Of a stretch of 64,000 nt of DNA, positions 54,457 to 63,218 are shown one piece after another. The DNA comes from Algoriphagus winogradskyi. Lineage in GTDB: Bacteria > Bacteroidota > Bacteroidia > Cytophagales > Cyclobacteriaceae. A model generated the notes under the pieces. That model was given only the letters and a program-made list of their open reading frames with translations. It had not been told where the DNA came from and did no database searches. Where the stretch lies: positions 124,001 to 188,000 of the forward strand of contig NZ_FXUA01000004.1 in NCBI RefSeq assembly GCF_900182815.1. The letters are read 5' to 3'. How positions within the stretch are numbered: the stretch's first letter is position 1; each line of letters starts with the position of its first letter. The position numbers and the translations under genes were made by a program.

Positions 54457-55000
54457 CAGGAGCAAAACTAGTAAAAATAGGGTAGGGTCAACGGTCTGAT
54501 GGAGCAATCAACTTCCAAGAATTGAATTAAGGTCTGTAAACCATACTGTTAAATATTGTGTATTTAACTCATTATTCGAAATCTAATTTTACTGAATGGG
54601 GAAGGTATTGGATGTGCTTTTGATAAGCCTTATAATTAACCGTATTGGTTCAATTCATATGAATACAAAGGCAGCTTTTGGAAATGAATAATTTGATTAT
54701 CCGCAAAGCTGCCAGTCACCTTAGACTTTTTGCTTATCAGGACGGAAGGCAGATGTCAGAAGCGGCCTCAATTCCTAAGTTTAACCTATTCTTTTCTGCT
54801 TTTGACTCCATACCGGTACAAAAGCGGCTAATGATATTGAATAATTATCAGGAAGCATTTGAAACGGGTTTTTATCGTGGATTGAAATGTGTTTTTTGAA
54901 AAGCTGAGCGACTACTTGACTGGGGTTGATTTATTGATGGATCTAATGAAAGACCTGCGTTAGTGAAGTGAATGGGAGGCTGTAAATGGAGCATTAATCC
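54457..55000. other. Intergenic region with repeat
   Basis: 544 bp between topB and the phosphoesterase gene. A repeat copy occupies 54695-54833; the flanks (including the topB promoter side) are AT-rich with no recognisable element. Confidence 0.5.
54695..54833 (-). repeat. Dispersed MITE-like intergenic repeat, copy 5 (shorter)
   Basis: 139 bp from GATTATCCGC to the degraded end GCGGCTAATG. It keeps AAAGCTGCCAGTCACCTTAG, TTTTTGCTTATCAGG and GGCCTCAATTCCTAAGTTTAA, but the middle hairpin region is shortened. Confidence 0.65.
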
Positions 55001-56842
55001 TTAAGGGACAAACTCCAACCACTCCACTTTTCCATCCATTGTAGCTACTACCAAGGAATGCTCAGATACTACATTTACGGTATTTGCCATTGAGTTATCA
55101 ATTTTATGTGCCCAGTTGGTAGTTTGGGTTGTTGGATTGATGCTATATACTGTGCTGTTCTTTGTGCCAAAATATACCAAACCATCTTTTTCCACCAACA
55201 TAGAAGGTACGTGCTCATACCCAAAGCCAGCATCCATTCTCCAAGCGACTTGGGATTTTTCCCGGCTCGTAGGGTACGCGACAATTTCATCATTCATTGT
55301 TTTACTGTATATCCACTTTTTATCTTCAGAAATGCCTATTGATTCACGGACTGTCGCCTCATTACTTCGCCATAGTTCATCACCGGTATGCACATTCAAG
55401 GCAGTTAGGTAACGGTCTGGGGCGACGATGAATACGGTGCCATTTGCAGCAACCGGTATGCACATAGCAGGGGAGTACATTCGGTTGGGTGAACCATTAT
55501 TCCAGCTCCATTTGAGATCTCCGGTCTGTTGATCCAGAGCATAGAGGTTTTTGTCCCAAGCACCAAAAATTACCAGGCCATCAGATAACAAAGGTTTGCT
55601 GACTACAGCACCTTGGATACCTTCGAACTCCCACTTAACGCTACCATTTGCAGCATCCAGCGCTCTGAATTTACCATCACTTCCACCTATGTAAACTACA
55701 TCTTCCTGAATAATAGGGGATCCCAAAACTGCAGAACCTGTAGTTGCCTTCCATTTTAAATTTCCATTGGCTGAATTCAAGGCATAGATGTTCCCATCAC
55801 CGGATCCAAATATGACTAAATCTTCGAAGGCAGAAGGAGAGGAAAAGATGCCTCCATTGGTTTGAAAAGACCAGTTAACTTGACCTGTTCCTGCATCTAA
55901 TGCTTCAAACTTGCCCAGGCTGTTACCGAAAAATACTTTTCCATCCTTTACTAAAGGAGTTGAAGTTACATTAGCAGAAGAATGATAACTCCATTTCGAT
56001 TTTACCTTAGGATATTGCTCATTGATACTATAATCTGGCCTAGGATCGGTAGTTGAATCTTCGTAGTTTCTTGTATTTAGCGCTATTTCTCTCCAAGGAT
56101 CCTGGGTTTTTACTCCAGGTGTTCTTTCAGAGAAAAAGGCAGTATCATCGGTGATTTCAACAATAGTATATCCCCCGATTTCATCTTTGGCCCGCAGGTT
56201 TGATCTCCCCATAGCTCCAGGAATTCCTTCAAAATTCAAGGCTTTATTTGCATGGCCATGACCACAGATGGAGAATTGAGTATTGTGCTTTTTTAATCGG
56301 TCTGTCATCTCAAACCAGTTGTCCAAGCTGTTGTTTAGTGGATAATGGTTTGCATTAATGATAGGCTGATTAGCTGGAGTGGCATTTAGCACAGAATCCA
56401 ACCAAACGACTGCATCTCTCGGTATGTGGCCGTCCGACATACGGACGTAAGGACCAGAAGCAGTTCCTATGAACTTGAATCCTTTGTGCTCAAAGGCGAA
56501 TTTGTCGTAACCAAAAGTAGTGATAAAACTTACTCCTCCGGATTCTGACCATCCTGTATCGTGATTCCCTGGAATTACATAGTAGGGGATGGCTAGCTCA
56601 TCCAATAATTTCTTGGCGGTAGTAATTTCTTCATTAGTACCCATTTCGGTAATGTCACCAGTGACAATTGCAAAATCCATGTTTCCTAAAGAATTGATAT
56701 CCGAGACCGTTCTTTTCAAATCCTCTTCTGCAACTCCGTTAGGAGAACCAATGTGCGTGTCCGAAATGAATGCAAACTTAAAATCTTGAGCTTGAGCGAT
56801 ATCAAATTTTAATAGGAAAAGGAGAATGAGTATTTTCTTCAT
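55001..56842 (-). CDS. Calcineurin-like phosphoesterase fused to a PQQ-type beta-propeller, exported
   Basis: 613 residues with a signal peptide (ILILLFLLKFDIAQAQ). The metallophosphoesterase domain (about 20-255) shows Asp28-x-His30, GD (Asp63), GNHD (92-95), a later His (INANHYPLNN) and GHGH. From about 285 to the end come PQQ-like beta-propeller blades (VFFGNSLGKFEALDAGTGQVNW, VIFGSGDGNIYALNSANGNLKW, VYIGGSDGKFRALDAANGSVKW and others). The fusion is probably a periplasmic phosphate-ester or cyclic-nucleotide hydrolase with a scaffold or recognition propeller. It follows a SusD gene, with a terminator hairpin between. Substrate unknown. Confidence 0.85.
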   Translation of the reverse strand: MKKILILLFLLKFDIAQAQDFKFAFISDTHIGSPNGVAEEDLKRTVSDINSLGNMDFAIVTGDITEMGTNEEITTAKKLLDELAIPYYVIPGNHDTGWSESGGVSFITTFGYDKFAFEHKGFKFIGTASGPYVRMSDGHIPRDAVVWLDSVLNATPANQPIINANHYPLNNSLDNWFEMTDRLKKHNTQFSICGHGHANKALNFEGIPGAMGRSNLRAKDEIGGYTIVEITDDTAFFSERTPGVKTQDPWREIALNTRNYEDSTTDPRPDYSINEQYPKVKSKWSYHSSANVTSTPLVKDGKVFFGNSLGKFEALDAGTGQVNWSFQTNGGIFSSPSAFEDLVIFGSGDGNIYALNSANGNLKWKATTGSAVLGSPIIQEDVVYIGGSDGKFRALDAANGSVKWEFEGIQGAVVSKPLLSDGLVIFGAWDKNLYALDQQTGDLKWSWNNGSPNRMYSPAMCIPVAANGTVFIVAPDRYLTALNVHTGDELWRSNEATVRESIGISEDKKWIYSKTMNDEIVAYPTSREKSQVAWRMDAGFGYEHVPSMLVEKDGLVYFGTKNSTVYSINPTTQTTNWAHKIDNSMANTVNVVSEHSLVVATMDGKVEWLEFVP

Positions 56843-56872
56843 GGAAAATGTACTTTATGATGAATTGTAAGC

Positions 56873-56912
56873 TAAAAAAATGTCCTTCTTTCGTTGATTG
56901 AAAGAAGGACAT
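56873..56912 (-). terminator. Rho-independent terminator after the third SusD
   Basis: On the - strand ATGTCCTTCTTTC and GAAAGAAGGACAT (13 perfect pairs, 7-base loop) are followed by a run of seven Ts. It sits in the 91-bp gap before the phosphoesterase gene, so that gene has its own promoter or is read only by read-through. Confidence 0.85.
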
Positions 56913-56933
56913 GTATTATTTAATGTAAACTGA

Positions 56934-58640
56934 TTACCAACCTGGATTTTGTGTTAATGTCACGCCTTTTTCCTGGTAAAGTGTAATTTGATCTAATGGA
57001 ATAGGGTCTAGGTACACTTTGGGATCTTCAAACAAACGTTGGGATACTGCTGCTGTGGCAGGGATGATGTATCCTTCTTCACCTTCAGTTAGTGTAACGC
57101 TACTTTGAAGTGCAGGATAATCTGCTTTTCTGATCCAAGCACCACGATTGATGTCTGAGTTTCCTTCTGTATCGGTGTACTCATACTTTGCCCATCGCGC
57201 AAGGTCATCAGTTCGGAATCCTTCCATCATCAATTCAATTCTTCTTTCACGACGGATTTCCCAAATTATAGAAGGGATTTCGGGATCTCTGGCAGGATCG
57301 TCATAAACCATTCCATTAACCGCTACCTCAGTGCCCATAATTTCAAGATGCGGTAACATTATTCCCGGTCTGTCACGGAGCACATTAACAGACATGTCAA
57401 TGTCTGCCTGCGTTAGTGCAGCTCCGCCAACTGATGCCAGTTCCGCAGCAGCCTCTGCGTAGTTGATCAATACTTCACCAAATCGTAAAACAGGAGAATC
57501 CGTGTAGTTCAGATTAGAGCTTCCTTCCGGTTCATCTTTAATCACCTCATTGAGGAATTTGTGAGTCGCATAGCCGGTGGTGCTGTAATTCGAAGCTATA
57601 CCATTCAATCTCAATTCATCAGAAACAAGGGTTTCATACATTCTTGGATCCCTATTGGCCATTACATTCTCTATGCCTTTGTCTCCTTGATAAACTGAGG
57701 ACAACCCAATAGGAAGCCCATCATCAGCCAAGTAAGCTTCGATGGCATCTTTAGATACCCCCGTCTGAGGCTCCATGTTGTTATAAGAATTCAAAGCATG
57801 GGTTAAGATTCCAGGTTCGTAATGTCTGAAAAGAATCACCTCAGGATTACCTGTCAAATTCAATGAATTAAATACTTCCCGGTAATTACCCAAAGAGAAA
57901 CCTCCGGTGCTGATCAACTCAGCAGCTGCACTTTTAGAGGCTTCCAAGTATTCTTTTGCTTTTTCGTTGTTATTGTTATGGTATTTCTGCCAAGTGCCTT
58001 CAAATAGAAATACTCTGGACATCAGGGCTAGTACTACCGCTCTATTTACGGTCTGACCATCGTTACCATCGTCTATGCGCACATTTTCTGCAGCGAACTC
58101 GAAATCTTCCAAGACTCTGTCCATGACAAATTCCCGGGAATCTCTAGGTCTGTATAGCATTTCTGGATCTGACTCACTTAGTTCTTCATCAAACCAAGGA
58201 ACATCTCCAAACTGCTTAACCAAATCAAAGTATTCCAAAGCTCTAAAGAAGCGAGCTACCCCTGACCAATGTAGAATTGCCTCTTCATCCATTGGAACTG
58301 TTTGTACTCTATCAAGAAAAATGTTTGCCTTTCTCACATAAGAGAAGTTCCAATATCCACTTGTAGCTGCCGTTGGGACAGTTCTTCTGAATTGACTTGG
58401 ACTTGAAGGGGCGAAGTCATCATTTAAGGTTTGTCCGGAGAAGAATTTACCCCAGGTATAGCCTGAGCCATACCCACTAAAGTAGGCAGTATAAAATCCC
58501 CATGAAAAACTTCTGACATTGCTTTCATTGGTCCAATACGTCTCATCCGTAAGACTGTCCAATGGTGGTTTTTCCAGAAAATCTTCACAACTGGAAAGTG
58601 CAAAGAAGCTGAGAGCGAGTGCTATTATTCTAAGTTTCAT
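56934..58640 (-). CDS. SusD/RagB-family nutrient-binding lipoprotein (third pair)
   Basis: 568 residues with a lipobox (FFALSSC, Cys18) and the opening EDFLEKPPLDSLTDETYWTNE, which is typical of SusD. The C-terminal IWEIRRERRIELMMEGFRTDDLARWAKYEY and the closing DPIPLDQITLYQEKGVTLTQNPGW are strong family features. It pairs with the SusC gene 12 bp upstream. Confidence 0.96.
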   Translation of the reverse strand: MKLRIIALALSFFALSSCEDFLEKPPLDSLTDETYWTNESNVRSFSWGFYTAYFSGYGSGYTWGKFFSGQTLNDDFAPSSPSQFRRTVPTAATSGYWNFSYVRKANIFLDRVQTVPMDEEAILHWSGVARFFRALEYFDLVKQFGDVPWFDEELSESDPEMLYRPRDSREFVMDRVLEDFEFAAENVRIDDGNDGQTVNRAVVLALMSRVFLFEGTWQKYHNNNNEKAKEYLEASKSAAAELISTGGFSLGNYREVFNSLNLTGNPEVILFRHYEPGILTHALNSYNNMEPQTGVSKDAIEAYLADDGLPIGLSSVYQGDKGIENVMANRDPRMYETLVSDELRLNGIASNYSTTGYATHKFLNEVIKDEPEGSSNLNYTDSPVLRFGEVLINYAEAAAELASVGGAALTQADIDMSVNVLRDRPGIMLPHLEIMGTEVAVNGMVYDDPARDPEIPSIIWEIRRERRIELMMEGFRTDDLARWAKYEYTDTEGNSDINRGAWIRKADYPALQSSVTLTEGEEGYIIPATAAVSQRLFEDPKVYLDPIPLDQITLYQEKGVTLTQNPGW

Positions 58641-58652
58641 CGTGCTATCAAT

Positions 58653-61600
58653 TTAAAAGGTGACCTGTAGACCAAATGACAGGGTTCTGCTATATGGGTA
58701 AACTCTTCCAAAGGTGTTCGAGTCGTTACTTCCTGCAGAAGTATAATCCACTTCAGGATCCAATGGCAGGTCTAATTTGTCAATCTCAAATAGGTTTTCT
58801 CCGGATACATAAACTCTTACTTTATCCACGCTAATCTTAGAAATCAACGAAGAAGGAAGGGAGTAACCCAAGGTGATATTCTTCATTCTCATGTAAGATA
58901 AATCAAGTAAATATCTGGTCTGAGGAAGGAAGTTTTTAGCATTATTAGATTGAAGCGCATTGGTTGGACGTGGGTAAAATGCATCTGGATTATCTTCGCT
59001 CCAATAGTCCAATTGATGTGAGAACCAAGCTTCTCCCGGTCTGTAACCAGGGATCATAATTGGACCGTTTGCCCAATAGTCTCTTTTACCTACGCCTTGA
59101 ATGAAAAAGCTCAGATCTATTCCTTTGAAGTCCATTCCTAGACGTACACCGTATTGGTATCTAGGGGTGGAATTACCGATTACTTTAAGATCCCCATGAT
59201 CATCTTCAGTATTTTGACCAAAAGTGATTTCACCATCTCCATTCAGGTCTTTATATTTTACATCACCTGGGCCATAATAGAACCAGCCGCTTTCGTACAA
59301 GGATTGGGAAGGAATACCTTCTTTGAGTACATATTTTCCATTGTCCAACACTAATTCTCCATTGCCATCTTTCACGAAATCATCCTCTGTGAATAATCGG
59401 TCTGTCTCATAACCCCAGATATCTCCGATTACTCTACCCGGACGGTTAGAATAGATACTTGTGTTATCTGCAAATTCTGTTATAGTTTCCTTGTAATCAG
59501 AAAGAACTACCGTTGCATTTAAATTTAATCCATTGGTAAATCCATGCGTGTAATCCAGTGCCAGTTCCCAGCCTTTTGTCTCCAGTTCGCCAAAATTCTG
59601 CTTAGTCGCAGAGGTTCCATAAGAGGCTGGTAGGACTTCACCTGCACTATGCATGTCACTAGTAGTTCTGTTATACCAATCGAAGGAAACCCCGAATTTA
59701 TCTTTGAAGAACCTGGCATCAAATCCTAAATCCAAGGTAGTTACCGTCTCCCAAGTAAGGGAAGAAGGAAGTGCTCCAGGAGTACCGAATGTTAATTGAT
59801 TGTTCGCACCCAGCAACCAGCCAGAAGAGGTGGAACCCATTATTCTGTATATATCTCGTAGGTAAGCATTTTGATTTCCTATTGCTCCCCATGATCCACG
59901 AAGCTTCAAGAAGGAAATGACACTGGATACTGGCTCGAAAAATGATTCTTCAGAGATTACATATCCTGCGGACATGGATGGGAAAAATGCCCATCTTTCT
60001 GTAGGCGACAATCTTGAAGATCCATCATATCTGCCGTTCAATTCTAGGAAGTATTTACCTTTATAGTTATAGTTTAGTCGGCTAAAAGCACCTGCAGTTG
60101 ACCACTGGTTTCTTGATCCATCGACAAACTGGTCACCGGAAGCAAGGTCAAGTTCCCCTCTGTCCAGATCCATCAAATCTCTTCTTTGGGAGCTGTGGTA
60201 CCAGTATTCATAGGCTTCTATATCTCCACCAACCATAGCTTTCAATGAATGGTCGCCAAACATTTTCTCATACGTAGCAAATGCTTTTCCTACGTTTCTA
60301 TTACTCCAGGAAGAAGCATATTGAACACGGTTATAAGATGCACTGGTATAAGGTGCGTTTTGAAGGTTTGCTCCTGTAGACCAAAAATTATAGGCTGATA
60401 CGACTCCACCAGTTTGGTGGTCATGGAAGTTTTGAGAATCAAAGGTGTAATTCGCTACGATAGACAAACCTTTCAATGGAGTTATGGTAGTTCCTAAGTT
60501 AAGGCGGGTAAGAGAGGTGTTTTGCTCATTCATTTTTGCCTGCTGCACCTCAGTGATAGCACTTCGGAATGGCTGTCCTTCATAGGTACCATAAGGGTAG
60601 TTTTTAGGCCATCTGAGAAGATAATACCATGGATCATATGTCTCACTTGAGAAGTAGAAAGGTCTGGTGAACTTTGTATTACTGTAAAGAACACCTCCTC
60701 TTACTTCCATCCAATCAGTTACCTGACTACTTACGCTTAAATCAGCAGTATAACGGTTGAATTCATCAGGGTTTACTTTGAGCACACCGTTTTGACCAAG
60801 GTAACCTACACCAAGTCTGTAAGTTGTTTTTTCAGAGCCACCAGCTACGGATAGGTCATGTTTCTGTTGAGGTGTCCAGTTTTTCATAAACATGTCACCA
60901 GCATCCCATGGTCGGTAAAAGAATAATCTACCGTCTCTAACTTCAAAATCTCTTCCTATGACCATTTCATTTCCGAGGTTTTGGCCACCATACTGAGCTT
61001 CCCAGTCACGCATTTTTTGTATACCGATTTCGTCGAAATACATACCTACAACACCAAATACGTTGGTGGAAGGGTTAGTACGCTGTAGTGCTTTGAATGC
61101 CATTTCCGCTCCATCTGCTGCATTGGCAATGGTAGGAGTAACGGTAGGAGTTGCCCAAGCGAAGTTGTTTGAATAACTGATTTTTGGAGCTTCTCCTTTT
61201 TTACCCTTTTTGGTAGTGATCAGAATCACACCCCAAGCACCTCTAGACCCATAAATGGAGGAAGAAGCCGCATCCTTTAATACAGAGATCGATTCAATAT
61301 CTTCAGGGTTAACTAACTGGAGGTTTGGAATTTCCACGTTATCCACCAAAATAAGCGGCTGGGCTCCCCCTGAATTACTTAATGTACCTACCGTTCCTCG
61401 TAGTCTTATCGTTGGATTTTGTCCGATCTGACCACTTGGAGTCGTGATAGTAAGGCCAGGAGTAGAGCCTTGCAGTCCACGTGCCACATCTGTAATTGGT
61501 CGTGACTCCAGTACCTTGGTGTCTACTGATGATACAGCTCCAGTCAGGTCACTGCGTTTTTGTGTACCATAACCGACCACTACAAATTCATCAAGTGCCT

Positions 61601-61913
61601 GAGCATCAGGTTCTAAAACTATATCAAGAGTTCCGCCTACATCGATCATCCTTTCTTGGCTGACCAAACCTATAAAACTGAATACCAGTACCTGACCTTT
61701 CTCTACAGTTATCTGGTATTTTCCATCGATGTCCGAGGTGACACCTTTAGTGGTTCCCTTGACCAAAATGCTTGCTCCCGGTAATGATATCCCATCTTCA
61801 GCACTGCTTATGGTTCCAGTCACATTTAAGGACTGGGCATTAACCTGAAAATGAAACAGGAGAAAACACATCGTCACAAACGAACAATGTAAAAGTTTTT
61901 TCATGTTAAACAT
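58653..61913 (-). CDS. SusC/RagA-family TonB-dependent transporter (third pair)
   Basis: 1086 residues (start ATG 61913, or 61904 which begins MKKLLHCSF). It has a signal peptide ending FQVNAQ and a regulatory-like domain (NVTGTISSAEDGISLPGASILVKG). The signature DEFVVVGYGTQKRSDLTGAVSSV, the plug (LQGSTPGLTITTPSGQIGQN, QPLILVDNVEI, SSSIYGSRGAWGVILITTKKG) and a barrel ending in LQVTF follow. It imports an oligosaccharide of unknown kind; no glycosidase lies in the same transcript. The divergent response-regulator gene and an 18-bp dyad about 150 bp upstream suggest control by that regulator. Confidence 0.96.
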   Translation of the reverse strand: MFNMKKLLHCSFVTMCFLLFHFQVNAQSLNVTGTISSAEDGISLPGASILVKGTTKGVTSDIDGKYQITVEKGQVLVFSFIGLVSQERMIDVGGTLDIVLEPDAQALDEFVVVGYGTQKRSDLTGAVSSVDTKVLESRPITDVARGLQGSTPGLTITTPSGQIGQNPTIRLRGTVGTLSNSGGAQPLILVDNVEIPNLQLVNPEDIESISVLKDAASSSIYGSRGAWGVILITTKKGKKGEAPKISYSNNFAWATPTVTPTIANAADGAEMAFKALQRTNPSTNVFGVVGMYFDEIGIQKMRDWEAQYGGQNLGNEMVIGRDFEVRDGRLFFYRPWDAGDMFMKNWTPQQKHDLSVAGGSEKTTYRLGVGYLGQNGVLKVNPDEFNRYTADLSVSSQVTDWMEVRGGVLYSNTKFTRPFYFSSETYDPWYYLLRWPKNYPYGTYEGQPFRSAITEVQQAKMNEQNTSLTRLNLGTTITPLKGLSIVANYTFDSQNFHDHQTGGVVSAYNFWSTGANLQNAPYTSASYNRVQYASSWSNRNVGKAFATYEKMFGDHSLKAMVGGDIEAYEYWYHSSQRRDLMDLDRGELDLASGDQFVDGSRNQWSTAGAFSRLNYNYKGKYFLELNGRYDGSSRLSPTERWAFFPSMSAGYVISEESFFEPVSSVISFLKLRGSWGAIGNQNAYLRDIYRIMGSTSSGWLLGANNQLTFGTPGALPSSLTWETVTTLDLGFDARFFKDKFGVSFDWYNRTTSDMHSAGEVLPASYGTSATKQNFGELETKGWELALDYTHGFTNGLNLNATVVLSDYKETITEFADNTSIYSNRPGRVIGDIWGYETDRLFTEDDFVKDGNGELVLDNGKYVLKEGIPSQSLYESGWFYYGPGDVKYKDLNGDGEITFGQNTEDDHGDLKVIGNSTPRYQYGVRLGMDFKGIDLSFFIQGVGKRDYWANGPIMIPGYRPGEAWFSHQLDYWSEDNPDAFYPRPTNALQSNNAKNFLPQTRYLLDLSYMRMKNITLGYSLPSSLISKISVDKVRVYVSGENLFEIDKLDLPLDPEVDYTSAGSNDSNTFGRVYPYSRTLSFGLQVTF

Positions 61914-62402
61914 TTAATTAATTGAGTTGAATAGTGTTTAATGAATTAAAAGAGGAGTTATACTACAGCAGTAAAAACAAGTGGAAGTTTTTCCTTGAAT
62001 TCAATTTTTGTAAACCCACGATTATTTCACGTTCAAATCTTTCTAAAAAATGAGCCTATTCAATCCCTGAAAACAGGGATATTAATAAATCACTAGTGCT
62101 AAATAAGGGTAGATTAGTTAACTTATGGAGTGTATGAAATACCATTCTAAGGTATTACAGAATTCATCATCACTAAACTTAAATGGGGCAATAGACACTG
62201 TGGAAGTGCTTTTGGCCTGTTTATTCAAAATTTGTAAGTAAAGAAATCTCAGTCACAGGCATTCCTGAGCACTTAAAGGATAAGAGGGATCTTGAATAAT
62301 TGAGAATTCCGTTGGTGGAAATTTGTTGTCGGATTCAATAAATACCTACTACTATTAGTCTCTTGAAGTAGAGGAGAGAGTTTACTATTAAATTTTTACA
62401 CT
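61914..62402. other. Divergent intergenic region of third SusC and LuxR-type regulator
   Basis: 489 bp carrying promoters in both directions. It includes the dyad ATCCCTG-AAAA-CAGGGAT (62063-62080), whose near-complement recurs at 63118-63135. The part next to 62403 has CTCTTGAAGTAGAGGAGAGAG. Promoters could not be assigned with confidence. Confidence 0.5.
62063..62080. promoter_or_regulatory. Candidate operator dyad, copy 1
   Basis: ATCCCTGAAAACAGGGAT: 7-bp arms around AAAA. It differs from the second copy (63118-63135), read on the other strand, by one base. It lies 150 bp upstream of the third SusC start. The neighbouring LuxR-type regulator is the obvious candidate binder. Confidence 0.45.
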
Positions 62403-63038
62403 ATGATTAATGTGCTGATAGCCGATGACCATCAAATGTTCATCGATGGTTTAAGGGCCTTGTTGAAAGACCTGCCTGGGATAAAAGTAGTGGGTGAAGC
62501 CTGTAATGGAAAAGAAGCTATTCGGCATTGCAAGGAAAATCAGGTTGATCTGGTGATAATGGATGTGAACATGCCTGAAATGGATGGGGTGGAAGCAACA
62601 AAAGAGCTAAGTAGAACAAATAAGAAACTTAAAATTCTTGGTCTTTCCATGCATAGGGACCGACACTTTATTTCGGATATGCTAAAAAGCGGTGCTAGTG
62701 GTTACATACTTAAAAATACCGGTAAAAAAGATCTAGTTGATGCCATTCACTCAATTCATAGCGGTGAGAGCTATGTCAGTGAGGAAGTGAGTAAAATCCT
62801 ATTGACCAGTTTTTTGAAGGATTCTTCCAAATACGAGGTAAATGAACGGCTATCCGGAAGGGAGACCGAAGTGTTGGAATGCATTGCTATTGGACTTACT
62901 ACGCTTGAAATAGGCGAGAAACTTTTTATCAGTAAGAATACGGTAGAAACTCACCGGAAAAACTTACTCTATAAGTTAAAGGCAAAAAATACTGCTGAAT
63001 TAGTAAATAATGCCTACAAAAAAGGTCTGATTAGTTAA
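62403..63038 (+). CDS. LuxR/NarL-type response regulator
   Basis: 211 residues. The receiver domain (1-120) has the acidic pair DD (8-9), phospho-acceptor Asp54 in VIMDVNMPEMDG, and Lys in SGYILKNTG. The C-terminal LuxR HTH (about 145-205) reads LSGRETEVLECIAIGLTTLEIGEKLFISKNTVETHRKNLLYKLKAKNTAELVNNAYKKG. It should be switched on by a separate histidine kinase that is not in this window. It is divergent from the third SusC/SusD pair and 180 bp before the kinase-like gene on its own strand. Two copies of a dyad flank it, which makes a small local regulon likely. Confidence 0.93.
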   Translation: MINVLIADDHQMFIDGLRALLKDLPGIKVVGEACNGKEAIRHCKENQVDLVIMDVNMPEMDGVEATKELSRTNKKLKILGLSMHRDRHFISDMLKSGASGYILKNTGKKDLVDAIHSIHSGESYVSEEVSKILLTSFLKDSSKYEVNERLSGRETEVLECIAIGLTTLEIGEKLFISKNTVETHRKNLLYKLKAKNTAELVNNAYKKGLIS

Positions 63039-63117
63039 TAGGATACTTTTTCATTTTTCTTCTACCACCTTTAGTCAAGGTAACTTAGCCAATTATAATC
63101 ACTGGTGATTATGACAA

Positions 63118-63135
63118 ATCCCTATTTTCAGGGAT
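63118..63135. promoter_or_regulatory. Candidate operator dyad, copy 2
   Basis: ATCCCTATTTTCAGGGAT lies 83 bp before the next gene start. Read on the other strand it matches copy 1 at 17 of 18 bases. It could also be a weak hairpin after the regulator gene, but no T run follows. Confidence 0.45.
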
Positions 63136-63218
63136 GGCAATTCTTCTTATTCAAAACATATTTGTACATCATGTAGCTTCGGTTATGCCTAGGCTCTTTC
63201 CTATTAAATTACTACTGA

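Noticed and set aside
54678..54899. 73-codon frame over repeat copy 5
   Set aside because: Same repeat-derived artefact.
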